DNA from: Styela clava
Taxonomy: Eukaryota; Chordata; Ascidiacea; Stolidobranchia; Styelidae
Reading direction: 5' to 3'
Assembly: GCF_964204865.1 (NCBI RefSeq)
Contig: NC_135255.1
Coordinates: 19,869,135 to 19,933,134 of the forward strand
Length of the DNA stretch: 64,000 nt
Positions 1 through 11,749 of the stretch are shown piece by piece. The notes under the pieces are model-generated. The model searched no databases, was not told where the DNA came from, and saw nothing but the letters and a program-made list of their open reading frames with translations. The first letter of the stretch is position 1, and every line of letters starts with the position of its first letter. Position numbers and translations under genes: made by a program.

Positions 1-110
1 GCCAATCAGCAAGATGCAAAAAAGGACGTAACAATGAGAGGAATTTTTCGCGGGTCAAAGGTTGGGGAAAGGTCCATGGTCTTTTTGCTTCGCAATATTT
101 CGATCAGACC
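1..110. repeat. Fragment of a dispersed repeat also found at 46.8-47.2 and 54.4 kb
   Basis: The window opens with a diverged copy of the sequence at 46778 and 54364 (GCCAATCAGCAA, then GACGTAACA) and of the GGGTCAAAGG/GGGAAA stretch near 47210. It is probably cut by the window edge. No coding potential is seen. Confidence 0.5.
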
Positions 111-730
111 AAATCTTGCAAGCTGGTATTTATCGACAATTGTGGAGTTATAATATTTTGGCATCTTTATATTACTGGATTATTGATTTTAAAACCATTT
201 AAACCGATTTACATTGGTGAGCAATTGCAAATTTTCGGCGTGCAAAATTGATTTCGCTCGCGTGCATTTTTGCGGAGCGCTAGCGCCCTCGGGCGTGCAC
301 CTGCCATGGAATCCAGTCTGGGTGTTAGCACTGCAGTATTTTTGATTTGCCTGGATCTGTAACAGTTTTTTTGTCTGTCATTTTCAGATTTTTAACAGCC
401 TATGGTACTGTACGTAACGCGTATATAGACTATAAATAATCTCCTTTTTATTGTTGTGCATTAATCCATATAATGGCGTCGCCAGCTTCTGTATATAGCA
501 TTCACCACCCGGATTTCAATACAAATAAAAACGCTAGCCCATTATGAAAAACTTAAGATGTCTCACTTGGAAGAATGAACCTAGGCTATATGTCACCACA
601 GGATGCATGAGTGAATGAAACATCTCTATGGCCAAAGGTTGAATACCCTGACGTATTTTAATATCTCATCAATACACCTGGAATATACACAAAAGATGCC
701 ATGAAAAACAGGAAGAGTTTGGAAGCATAC
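111..730. other. No gene recognised left of the transposase relic
   Basis: AT-rich sequence with a short GC-richer patch at 240-300. The transposase exon that ends at 731 should continue to the left, because the frame reaches a plausible donor (GTATGC), but I cannot recognise its last exon here. No transposon terminus is visible. Confidence 0.4.
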
Positions 731-1813
731 AAAATTGAACCGTTCCAGCGTTCGGTGTACAAACTATTAAAAATTTGACAGTGGAATGTTTTTTGTAACT
801 AGAGTATACTTGGGCTCGAGCAAGTAATCGTTTCGGTCTATTGATAATTACTTCATAGCAGTCTATGATGCCAATCTTGGGAAGTATTGTCGAAAAGTGG
901 TGGTAGTGTTTTAATATTTGCTTCACAGTCCAACAAATCAGAAACGACATTTTGTTTTTGGGTAAATCAATCCAGCGCCAGAATGCGTTGTCAAGATTTG
1001 ATTTAGACAAATCGAATATGTCTGCTAACCAGTGTTCACTATTAGCGCACTTTTTTGCGAAAATTGCGAAACACTTTCGCAACTTTTTTTAGGGACTGCG
1101 AAATAGCACTTTTTTTCCGATTTTGAAGAGAAAAAGCACTTTTTTCCGATTTTGAATTGAATAAAAATTCAAAGTTAACAAATATTTTCGAGTATTAAGT
1201 TGACAAATAAGTAACATACTAGTACTTTTGTAACTCAATTCTGCATATCATAACGATGTTTATCGGAATTCTAACCTATGAGATGCAGACAAAGGAGATA
1301 AAGCTTTTGCATTAACGGCAAAATTCTTGTTTATAATATGATTATTATACAAGCACACCGATTCCGCTTCTCCCGCAAAAAACGCTCCCGGGTGTTTGAA
1401 ACCAGATGTTGGAATGCTAGGCAGTGCGTTTCTTTGAAGGTCATGTGACTATCAATGATATCGATGAATTCAAAATGACTATAAAAGTGTTAGTAACGTG
1501 TTATAGTCACTTTGGATGAATTGTGACCAAACTGCACGATTTTCAAATCAGACGAAACTTTTAGCAGCATGTCACAGATTTGCAAAATCACCAAATTCAC
1601 AAAATACCATTAAGTGCCATTTTATTGTAATCACAATGTTGAAAGGACGTGGCAATGGTGGCATTTTCCGGAATTTTTCGATATTTACACAACTATTTCT
1701 CATTGATATGCGAGGACAGGTGGGCAAAATTCAATATTTTTTTGAATCGAATATTTTTAAGGAGTACCGAATAAACGTGGTGGAAACATTAAAAAATCGG
1801 CAATAAAGCCTTT

Positions 1814-2008
1814 TTACTGGTTAATTCCTTTGTAATGGCTAATTGTTCTTGTCACCGATCGTTTTGGCGGCGATATCCAGGTTTTGGGTAATCTATATTC
1901 CCGCCCTCTCTTTTTTACAAATATGAATTCTTGTGGGTCGGCGGTCATCAAAGTTTTATATTTCGGGTTTACCCGTTCGTTCACATCGGCAACAGCTGTT
2001 GAAGACAT
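1814..2008 (-). other. Open segment with a protein-level relative at 62.2 kb
   Basis: A 64-codon frame containing AVADVNERV followed by YKTLMTADPQEF. A frame on the plus strand at 62228-62382 reads AVADVNARV, then YKTSMSADPKEL. The DNA around both is also related (62228-62270 is the reverse complement of roughly 1966-2010). It may be a remnant exon of the hAT-type element's cargo or of a nested element. No known family recognised. Confidence 0.35.
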
Positions 2009-2793
2009 TGAGGACTCAAATTAACATTTGCGTTGGCTTTAATATTACCTATCAAGATTTGTAAATTTACCGTCCCAATTTTATGGGAATGGTAATATTA
2101 TTGGCCATACCGTGATGCAGATATTTATTAAGACGATAATTAACTTTGTCATGTATTTCTATGGTGATAAACTTCGCAAACCTGAAATTGTGCCAATCCT
2201 GAATGTTGATTTAAAATAGTGATTGAATAATTCGGCAATAAAGGCATTTCTGCGTGGTCATAAGACGAGATGGCGTTAATGAACAGCACTTCTTTCACAG
2301 GATATTTTACGTATGCGACTTGATGCTAAAAAGATTGGGCTCAAGTGCCTAATAGAGGTCAGGCGCTAATTGTAACTAATTCCCTCAAGTTTCAACGTGT
2401 TTTCAACAAAACAATACCCAGGCGATAATTATAGCTGAAAAGTTACCGAGCAATTCACAATTTTATTTATGGAATTTGCAAATTCACCAGTTTCTTGATG
2501 ATTTTGATATTGTCACGCCCTAATTATTAGTGCAAAAAATACTCCCATTCTTCCGCGGCGGTTTGACGGGTTCTTTGTTCTATTCTTCAGAAAGTTCTGA
2601 CACGGGGATATAGAATACTGAATCCGGAGGGTTGAATCCCTGTCCACTTACTGGTGATTTTCCGTTTTGAAATGCGTGAAACATTCTTTATTTTAAATTA
2701 AATGGCGTTTCGCGGGCTAGAGTTCTCCCCGAAAAGGATGTGTTCCAGACGTTAGTTAGACGATAGATAAAACATTAGATTATTAATTTTCGT

Positions 2794-3290
2794 GACGCCC
2801 CGTTTTCGAAAATACAAAGTTATATCGCAAAAAAGCGTTATGATACATTTGGAATGAAACATTATTTACCGTTAATTCAGATCATATTTTACTCTTCATG
2901 ACACCCGGTATCCGAAAATACAGTTGTATCTCGAAAAATGTGTTTTGTTACATTTAAAATAAAACATTTTTGCGATTAATTTAGATCATATTTTACTTTT
3001 CACGACACCCGTTTCCGAAAATACAAGGTTATATCGCGAAAATGTGTTTTGTTACATTTAAAATAAAACATTTTTGCGATTAATTTAGATCATATTTTAC
3101 TTTTCAGGACACCCGTTTTCGAAAATACAAGGTTATATCGCAAAATGTGTTTTGTTACATTTAAAATAAAACATTTTTGCGATTAATTTAGATCAAATTT
3201 TACCTTTCACGGCAACCCGTTTCCGAAAATACAAAGTTATATCACAAAAAATGCGTTTTGTTACATTTATTTTGCATTCCCAATAAAATA
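2794..3290. repeat. Tandem repeat, ~104-bp unit, about 4.7 copies
   Basis: Units start near 2794, 2899, 3003, 3107 and 3210. Each begins GACRCCCG, followed by CGAAAATACA, GTTATATCGC, GTTTTGTTACATTTAAAATA and ATTAATTTAGATCA. The two central units are nearly identical and the outer ones diverge. The array lies inside the hAT-type element and has no coding potential. Confidence 0.85.
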
Positions 3291-6200
3291 CATATTTTCT
3301 CTAATTAAGGTCGTCGATGAATCTGTTCCTGTCGTTCAAGCTCGACACACGTTTGGACGAGTGTGGGGGCGGTTTTTTGGTCGACGATAAATTAAAAAGT
3401 TGCCACACGTTATTTGTATAACGATAGTAACTGAAAATTAAGATTTTATGATAGAAGTGAATTTGTCTCAAGATGGTATTTTACGATTCCTGCCCACAGA
3501 AAATAAACACGCTGACAGGCTTGGTTATAATTGATATTCGTTAAATTTTTTTTTTACACTATTAATAAACGCACCACACCAATTGCGACCATATAAATTG
3601 CAGTCGCATCGGTATGGACTGTATGTTTTTGGCGCTCTCACATTAATAATAATTTTCGACAACACAATACCCCGACGGTCATTAAAGCTGAATTCGTTAC
3701 CGAATAATTCACAATTTTATTTACGGAATTTGCAATTTCAAGATCTCACTTGACGATTTTGATGATGTCATGCCCTAATTATTTCTGCTTAAATGCCTCA
3801 AAATACAACAAATGTAATCATTTTCGACGATAACAGGCGCAACAATTCGTAAACGAGCCGTTATAACGAAATTCGCGATTGATTTTACCTCTCTCTTGTT
3901 TACAATTTTAACATCCCGCCGGCCATGTATGGTCGAATAAAATGTTCACATATTCGAAACATGACTTGGCCAAGGATGGAAGGGATCACTAAAGAGCTAA
4001 TAGAAAGTACATACGCGAGGGTATGATATTAATATCGAGAACATTTGTGAGCATATCACAGGACTGAAATATTTTGCACCCGGCTGTTTGTTGGCAGAAC
4101 AACGATACGCTAAAGTTAATTGATCGAATACAGGGAAGTATTTATTTATCATCTCACTTGCGAACATCGAGGTTTTGGCGGAATTGTACGATCATGTTGT
4201 CTTTCTTAAATAATAACTTTTTCAATAAATGTTCATTTTACTTTTGCGTCTTTATTATACGTCCGGTTTTTTTTTTTTTTAAATTCGAAATTGTCCGAAA
4301 TACTCCCAACAGGTGTATAAGTACAATAATATTAGTACTTACCAGGGAAGTTTAATACACACGATGTGTAAAGGGCGTCGCCGTTTATTAATTATAAATT
4401 ATTTTTCATTCTGCTTAAAAAACAACGGCAGCATCTCACTTAACCCTCGCGACCAAATCTCTTTTGTTTTGTATGGCATCGTCTTGGCGATGATTTTATT
4501 GCCGACTGAATTTTAATTGTGTTTTAGGATAAGTTATTTTCTGTTTGTTGGTTTCTAAATTTTACAAACTTGGGTAGCAATTACTATTAATGTGAGATTT
4601 GTGCATATGAACGATTGAATATCGCGACTGGATGTCCGATATCTGAGAATGCGTAATTCTCTTTCAACATTAATTTTCAGAATATCAGCGTTCATGTGGT
4701 CGAATAAAAATTATTTATCAAATGGATTGGTATTTCGAGACACTGTCAAAATTATTTGGGATTCACTATCATATCATTCGTTTATTTTTTTTATTCATGT
4801 TTTTCTCAAGAATCACCGTCCTTATATTTAGTGTACCTTCGCAAAAGAAAACTCTTTGGTGTCATCGTTCCTATTAGTGTAATTGAAATATATGGAAACC
4901 TCGCAAGTGGCGTTGTGATGCGAATATTTGATACTAGGTCAGCAGCATTACAATGAATGCTATTTATGAATGCTGAAAGTACATGACATTACTGAACATT
5001 TTGTCAATATATGATGTTTTCTGCCCGATTTAAACTAACTCGCACGCAAACCAAGGCATGTCGACATTTAAAAATTACTTGTCTTTGGGTAAGCTCTGAA
5101 ATAGTATAATATAAATGTAAATGAGGAATTAGGTCACACTAGCTCACGAAAGGGAGGATTTTCAAAGTGATCTTGTGTAATATTTCGGAGAAAAAAGTTT
5201 GAAAGGAAAGTAGGTCAACCTATCTCCTAAAACAGGGGAGTATCCTGCGTAATATTTCGGAGGATACGTAGGTTAACCTATCTTTTAAAACAGCGGGTGG
5301 CGACTTTCAAAGTGGTTCAAAATCACAAATTAATAATTATCAGATTAGGTTTAGGGATAAATCGAAAAGTTGAATTTCCAGCGCACCTAACCCTAATTAG
5401 GCTATTTATATTTGGGGGATTATTTTGCACGGGATTTGTACAAACGATCCACCCTGTAACTAATATGGTTTCCAGCCTGCCTCGTGTCTGTTAGATGGAA
5501 GGAGTAACAAATGTGAAAGTCTTTGCTGTTTAGGCTAGTAAGCAACTGACACCGTGATACATTGCATGAAAGTTTTGTCCGCGGCAGGTGTTAGCAGATG
5601 TTATTTCGTTGCCGATGAATTCCCTTGTTTTAATTAAACATGAATTCGCTTAAAGAGAACTCGGTTAACGAAAAGGCTTCTTTTTAATTCATAATATTAA
5701 CCGGAGTAGCGCTTTTTCGAGTATCTATGCCGTTTTAAATGGGTTACATGAAAGGCTAGGGCACATAACTTGTGAAAATCGGCAAAAGCACTTTCGCACT
5801 TTTTTTTTCGACTGCGAAGCACTTTCGCACTCATAATTTGCTTAGAGTTAACACTGCTGCTAACGTATCAAAATGTTCGTTTAAGCGTAGTTTCACGAGG
5901 GTCATGAGCATTTTACAATGGCACGAATCTGGCAAACAGGGGCAGAGATAATTGAACATAACATCAAATGTTTCTACTGGTAAACTAGTATAGTAAATGA
6001 CTTTTTTTGGCTATTTGCTCAAATTCTTGTAACTGAAAATGTTAAAATTTTCTAGTTTTTCCACTGCCTCATTTCTCTCCATTCTAAGCTGCAAAAGTTC
6101 TGCCACAAAGTTTTCTAAATTGACTAATTTGTCTAAAGCTTCATCTTTCTCTTTTCTGATTCGTAAATTTTACTCCTCGAGTAAGTCCAATTGATTTTCT

Positions 6201-6544
6201 TTAACGGTTGCATTCGACTCACTATGAGATGAAGCTGCAGTATCGACTGCTTCTGGATTTCTATTGAATAGTTCTATTTTATGACTTTTTGCTTTTTTAT
6301 GCGAACTGTACTGTATATTTATTCATTGTATCCGTTTTTATTTCAACTTGTTTTTGTGAAAACAAATAAACGATTGATTGATATGCACACTTCTATCTTT
6401 TGCACTGCTGTATCTGGAAAGTCTTTTTAAATTGGATTTACTTGAGGCGGCCGAATATACAAAAATTGATGGAATATAGTCTGGATGGCAGGGATCTCTA
6501 ACTGGTTTGCCTAAAAAATAAATTTCTTGCAATTTTTTTGACAT

Positions 6545-7290
6545 GACAACACGTCGGATACTTTCAGAAATTAAATATTTCAGTTTATTTCACTATTGAA
6601 GAAGTGCAGTGGTACAGTGCATAAGTGTAAGTCAGGAAAAAAAACACAATAAAGAGCATTACAAGAGTTTAATTACATATCAAAAATAGAGCAATTCCAC
6701 AAATAAAAAAACTATTGGCAAACATATGGATACTTACCACTGATAAAATGTAGTCATTTGGGCCCGTTGGATTTGATTTTGTTGGATTTTGAAAACTCCA
6801 TAACTGACATAAATTAAAGATGGAGAATTCTGGAGAGCAAGCAAAACCACTATATTCTCATGCAAAGATATTGTGGGGAGTGGAATGTAATAAATTGGCA
6901 AAGATAGTCATACTCATGAAGCCATGAAAGCTTTAAGAAGAACCAAGCCATGAAAAACTACACTGATTGCTAGATGGGGCATTGCGGAAAAGGTGATGAG
7001 TTTAATATACAAACAAACGAAAAATCATGACGGCAAATTCGATGTGCGGACACTCATAAAAAAAATTATCAAGAAAAACACTAATCACATGTGAACAGGT
7101 CTGTAGCCTAATTGATATATTGACGTAGCCAGCATTGTCAAAACAGTATACACACAGAGAGAACAAAACAAAAATATGCCAATAAATGAATGTTTAAATA
7201 CGTTGAACATTGATATGGTCATAGTAAGTTACCCTGCAAACTATTGACACATGTTATATAGTTAAATACTCATTTAGTATTCGTTCCATC
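6545..7290. other. AT-rich stretch, presumed intron of the THAP transposase relic
   Basis: Lies between the two recognisable THAP exons on the minus strand. The middle of the THAP domain (the C-x2-H half) should be encoded here or lost. I could not find it. Confidence 0.35.
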
Positions 7291-7433
7291 GCTGTTATTT
7301 CTGCGACACGCTGCACACCTTTGTCGCCGTTCACTTCCTATTCGGGAACCTGAAGTAGGCCTATCCTTATTGATATTCGCTTTGTTCCTGCATCCAAAAG
7401 CGATACAATATATAGTTATCTTGCACCGGTACG

Positions 7434-8110
7434 TCAAGCTGTAGACAAAAATAATGTAACAAACCTGTAGTCCCGGTTAGCGCGTATACCTGCAGTTTTC
7501 GTCGCCTGGTAACCGTTGGTCACGCATGAATGCGTCAGAATTACAGAATTGCGTCTCGTCTTCTTCTGTAAGCTGCATGGTTTTGCAAACTGCTCTTTTT
7601 TTCTTTTGAGACATGCATAATAAATGGGTTGCAGATCGGCTCCAGCACCTTTCGTTTCGTTCGTAGTCTGATAAACCATAAAATAATTCAGATCCCCCTC
7701 TAACCTCAAATGTGTACGACAGACAAACCGATCGGAACTCCAAGTGTGACAAGACATTTTTAACGTAAAAATTCAATTTTTACGTCATAATAGGTATTCA
7801 CACTGTTCAGGGATTGGCTTGCCTAAAAAAATGTAAATAATCTCAACGCAGCCTCAGTAGGGAAAAAGCGAGTACGCCGGGTGTAATATTATAATATGGG
7901 ACATACGGTGACCCTGGAATTATTTTAAAAAATGTTACTTGGCGCGTAAATAATTTTTCCGTTCTTGTTGTCCACGATATGAAGACAAAAACCAGACTAA
8001 TCGATTTCAGAATTTACTGGTTAAAGCGCCACTATTTTTAAATTGCTTCGAAAAGTTTTAGGCAGACTGCCTTTGTCGTACATTTTGGAATCACAATTGA
8101 AATTTCTATG
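7434..8110. repeat. Dispersed repeat R1, longer copy
   Basis: Shares long stretches with 19563-19960 in the same orientation: AAGCTGCATGGTTT, CTTTTGAGACATGCATAA, GTAGTCTGATAAACCATAAA, CTAACCTCAAATGTGTACGA, and later AGACTAATCGATTTCAGAAT and TTTGTCGTACATT. In both copies the minus strand stays open over the core (NYFMVYQTTNE, KPCSLQKK), so it may be an old transposon coding segment, but no known domain is recognised. Confidence 0.6.
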
Positions 8111-9074
8111 ATTCATGTCCCGGTACATTCGATTATTCGGATTCGAAAATATATCTTGTACTATATTCGCAAATGAGGAATATTTGGTTTCTTCCATTTT
8201 TATCAGCAATGTATAATCGAATATATTTTGCTGCTACAAATAATTGTTCTCTGATTTTCAGTCCATGTATCATGAAATAAAGCAATAATGTACAAGTACA
8301 AAATTCGATATAACATTAACACATAAAACGTTGAAGTCAAAAAGTGACTGAGATTATGCTTTGAAAATGCGCGCTGCTATATAGCTCAGCAGAGTGGCGC
8401 ATCGCATTAAGGTGCGTATACACTGGATGCGACGCGACGCGGCAGCGCTCGTGGTCGCGCGTCACAGGTGTTCACTTTGCGCGCGTCATTTTTTTATCGT
8501 TCGATGGCGCCAGGGGCGGTTGCCTAAACGCGCTAAACATAGACGCGCGAAATTCAGTTAGGAATTTGCACGAGTTCACAGATACTGCCGCTCACATGTA
8601 CTTGTAACTAATTTTAGCCTAGTTGGGGCAGCGTTTCTGGGATCAATTTTTTATTATTGCGACTAAACTAACGCTCTTCGGAAGACATAATAATAATCAA
8701 GTTGTTTGATTTACAACCACTTTTGTGAAACGCAGCTAAAAACTAACAAATAACGCGAAAAACGAGACAATGTTTATAATCATTTTTAAATATCTGACTA
8801 AGCGAAGGAAGTATCCGTGCGGCTATACAAATAGCAATTGTTACAATATTGTTGATTAACAATTATTACAGAACAAAATAAGAAAATCGATGCTTTGAGA
8901 AACATTCATTGGTAGTGAGTAGTGACTACTGAGTTCGATACAAAAGACGGGGACTTCTGGTAACACCAACAAAGTAACAATCGTTACTGCTTGTACAGTG
9001 ATTTTTTTGGAAGAAGACGTCAAAACGCATCATTAGGATTAAGAAGAATGACCGGGCCCGTTGATTCAATGGTG
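8111..9074. other. No gene; short SINE-like head at 8375-8420
   Basis: AGCAGAGTGGCGCATCGCAT at 8390-8409 resembles the head of the SINE at 19.95 kb, then a GC-rich patch (GCGACGCGACGCGG) follows at about 8429. No box B is visible and the rest is AT-rich with no supported feature. Confidence 0.35.
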
Positions 9075-9082
9075 TAATATAT

Positions 9083-10207
9083 AGGACTACCAACCGTCCC
9101 GAAATGGCCGGGACAGTCCCAGAATTGACGTCTAGCGTCTCGTGAACCGGGCTGGGCAACGGTTGTCCCGGAATTTAACGACAACCATGGAGTTCTAAAA
9201 TGGAAGGCCATTGTAAGCGTGTCGGCTTCGTTTAAAACTGGAAACGGATGTAATTCACGCAAATATATTTTTTAATAAAAACGATTACATCTGTATGGTT
9301 CATTCAAATAGAAGTGAGTTAAAATTTGTAGATAAGACATGTTTGGTAAACCGTAACCTACTCATGAGATAACACTAAAACGAGAATATCGGTCGGAGAC
9401 CGAACCCTTAACGATCGAAACTGCGGTTTCGATTCGTGACTCTATAGTGACACCGCGTGTCCAATCACTAATTAGTCAATAACTCGCTAATCATACGATA
9501 TAATTCATCCAAAATCAATAGGCATCTGGTCCGAGATATGATGAATGCACATGCAAAATCTGGAGCAGATTCAACCTCGCCTTCGTGAGATATCGCGTTC
9601 ATTTAACAGACAAACAAACAGACATACAGACAAATACCTATCAACATACTTATTATTATACCTATTACATACCGATATTAAGATCGATAAGTAATAGGTT
9701 GAACAATTTCAAAATGGGTGATAACATTATATACAGCAATCACTTCAATTTGAGGGGATCAAAATCTTGATCCAGTGAGATTTATTGAAAAATTTAGTCA
9801 ATAAAGTTGCGGCGTGTAACAATATTTTTGTTTCTTGTTTTTAGTTAATAATGCACTGTTAGTGTGAGGCTATTTTATGAGCAGAATTTCAATATTCAGT
9901 CAGTTTTCAGGCTCGCATAGTCGTTTGTTTTTGGACGCCTTGTTGACATCTCTTGTCTTAGCGAGAGTTCATTAATTAATCATATTTCGCAAGGATTACT
10001 AGTTTTAACATAAACTTTATGAAAACTAACAAAGATCTTTTTGAAGCTGCAAAATCACAATAAAAATACAATTTCAAATACCAGAAAGACTGATTTCTTG
10101 TGTTTTTTGTTAAATAATCAAATATACTTAGCATAAAATGTACATTTCCCCTGACATTAGACATTAAGGTGTCCCGGAATGGTTTAACACAAAGTTGGCA
10201 ACCCCAG
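9083..10207. mobile_element. hAT-type non-autonomous element, 1.1 kb
   Basis: Left terminus AGGACTACCAACCGTCCCG and right terminus GTTGGCAACCCCAG are imperfect inverted repeats of the CAGGGTTGCCAAC kind. The flanking 8 bp are identical: TAATATAT at 9075-9082 and 10208-10215. A GTCT-microsatellite element fragment (9371-9634) is nested inside. No transposase is seen. Confidence 0.75.
9371..9634. repeat. Fragment of a GTCT-tailed repeat element (right half)
   Basis: Matches 18515-18725: CGAGAATATCGGT, GACCGAA, GATCGAAA, ATAGTGACACC, CGAGATATGATGAATGCACA. It ends TCGTGAGATATCGCGTTCAT followed by an (ACAG/ACAA)n run. That end is the reverse complement of the left end of the 18.4-kb copy, so the full element has inverted termini with microsatellites outside. 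Confidence 0.65.
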
Positions 10208-10215
10208 TAATATAT

Positions 10216-11190
10216 CCCTACGTGCTTAAGGCTTGGGCTTATTTGAAGTGGAGAAGCCAAAACCTTGAAAAAAATAAATACAGTTTGGATTCCGTGCGTA
10301 GCTGTGATTGCTTGTACAAAGCCTTTTACGGGGCGAAAGCGCGAAATACCAAAGATAAGGCATTTTACTTGCATATGCTACCAAACCTAAATATAGAGAG
10401 AGGAAGTGAGCTATGGCTGCGTCATGAAGATCCATTGTAAGGTCATATACCAAAAGCACTGCTTTAGTCATGTATTTAGTTTGAGCCATAGTTGAGTGTG
10501 CACTAATATTGCATACATGGGATCTCCAAGTCACCATAGTTTATAGCATTATACAACGACGCATTGATATTATTGAGTTATATCGACAGAACAGGTATAC
10601 AGTATGTGGAAAGGGACGCGATATAGTTTTATGATTTAATAGCCTTGTAATATACAACGATTTTGGAAATTATTCTAAGTGCAGACCAACTGAATTTGAG
10701 TATCTGACTTTCCATACCGACAATTTTGCTTTTTTGTATTCGAAAATGCATTTGCGGAAAGATACAAAGGCTTCTCAAAAGTAGTGGCTAATACATTTGG
10801 TGCGTAGACATCACAATTGGTATTTTCGTGTAACAGTTAAGTACAGTTAATATAGTTTATCCGCATTTGATAGTGTTATCAATATTGCATACCGTATATG
10901 GAAATTAATTCTGAGTTGCCATAGTTTTGAGCATTATACAACGAGTTGTCGATATTGAATTATATCGTCCGAAGAGGTATATGCGAAACGAGAGGCGTTG
11001 TAGTTCGACGCGTTTTAGAATTTAATGGCCATGTCATAAAGATTTTGAAAGTTAGTCTAGGTGCAATCTTTTTAGGAGGCCAACTGAATTTGAGTATTGT
11101 GATCACACATCTTGATAAAACGATATTATAGCTTTACAAACGCGCGTTTACGAAAAGATATAATGAGGTTCTAAAAGTAGGTCGTTATAT
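10216..11190. repeat. Diverged tandem duplication, ~370-bp units
   Basis: 10490-10790 and 10880-11190 share, in order, CCATAGTT, AGCATTATACAACGA, TTGATATTATTGAGTTATATCG versus TCGATATTGAATTATATCG, TTTTGGAAATTATTCTA versus TTTTGAAAGTTAGTCTA, and CCAACTGAATTTGAGTAT. No gene is supported. 10216-10480 holds only short shadow frames. Confidence 0.6.
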
Positions 11191-11481
11191 TTTATGGTTC
11201 TGAAGTATAAGGCATCGAATAGCGGAGTGGTTGATACCAGGCTCATATACACTAAGCATGCATGGACCAATGAAACGCAAAGTTTATTTAACGTTGTGAA
11301 GTTTGTCTACACAGATATTCGAAGCGACGCCTAAATTATTTTGTACCCTTTGGTGATTAGTGTGGGCCAATTTTTGCCCTCTTCCGAAGACTGACAACAA
11401 TCGTGGCTCCTGGTCGTCCTCAAAAATTTCAGTTTTAACGGATTACGCAAATCAGATTTGGCCATAGCTATCTTCTTTAGC
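11191..11481. other. No feature seen
   Basis: AT-rich sequence without a convincing exon or repeat terminus. Confidence 0.3.
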
Positions 11482-11723
11482 AGGGATGGGCAAAGTTTTT
11501 CGACCAGGGGCCAAAAATTAGACTGGCGTGCTGTGAAGGTGTGACGTAAAAAGTTAAAAGAATAAGTCAAAACTACATTTGATCGCAATATCAACAAATT
11601 CTTCAAACAAAGTTATTTTTAAGTTAAAACATCGAAATTTGGGTTTTGTTTGGTTGTGGCAGTATCCAGCGGGCCAGATTGAATTATCCAACGGGCCCGC
11701 GGGTGGGGGTTTGCCCATGTCAG
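11482..11723. mobile_element. Small hAT-like MITE, ~240 bp
   Basis: Left end CAGGGATGGGCAAAG. The right end GGGTTTGCCCATGTCAG is roughly inverted to it. The internal GGGCCAGATTGAATTATCCAACGG (quoted in part) is related to 28090-28120. Flanking 8-mers do not match well, so the target duplication is unsupported. A different hAT-like terminus (CAGCGTTCCTCAAACTTTT) follows at about 11740. Confidence 0.5.
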
Positions 11724-11749
11724 CTCCACAGTCTATACCAGCGTTCCTC

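Larger units (their letters stand above)
1030..5856. mobile_element. hAT-type non-autonomous DNA transposon, 4.8 kb
   Basis: Both ends start with CAGTGTT when read inward: CAGTGTTCACTATTAGCGCA at the left, and the reverse complement of the right end is CAGTGTTAACTCTAAGC. The element is flanked by a perfect 8-bp direct repeat CTGCTAAC (1022-1029 and 5857-5864). Removing it restores an open frame through the DDE transposase gene it interrupts. Subterminal stretches rich in GCACTTT and GCGAAA occur at both ends. Known family feature: hAT elements make 8-bp duplications. No hAT transposase is seen inside, so it is probably mobilised in trans. The interior holds a 104-bp tandem repeat (2794-3290) and two diverged direct repeats (2412-2535 and 3668-3790). 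Confidence 0.88.
731..7405 (-). pseudogene. Decayed THAP-DDE transposase gene, ISL2EU-like, split by a hAT-type element
   Basis: Pieces in order on the minus strand: a THAP N-terminal exon near 7300-7405 reading CIAFGCRNKAN (C-x4-C); a second THAP exon starting at 6510 after the acceptor TTTATTTTTTAG, with GKPVRDPCHPDYIPSIF, the typical THAP C-terminal end; a charged coiled-coil exon starting at 6305; and the catalytic region reading FYTSLPVETF, then LADIFDLSKSN, then IIDCYEVIINRP and LLARAQVYSSYKKHSTVKFL. The last two blocks are hallmarks of the DDE transposases of ISL2EU/Harbinger-type elements: D in IIDC and the conserved RAQ..S.YK..NTVKFL block. THAP normally binds the transposon ends and the DDE domain cuts DNA. 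Defects: an in-frame stop at 6170-6172, a frameshift near 6005-6013, no visible start codon at the THAP end, and a 4.8-kb insertion at 1030-5856 inside the LADIF block. A dead gene. The superfamily call is from remembered family motifs. Confidence 0.8.

Noticed and set aside
10195-10537. Overlapping frames at 10.2-10.5 kb as genes
   Set aside because: They partly overlap the end of the hAT-type element and a tandem repeat, and share no recognisable domain.
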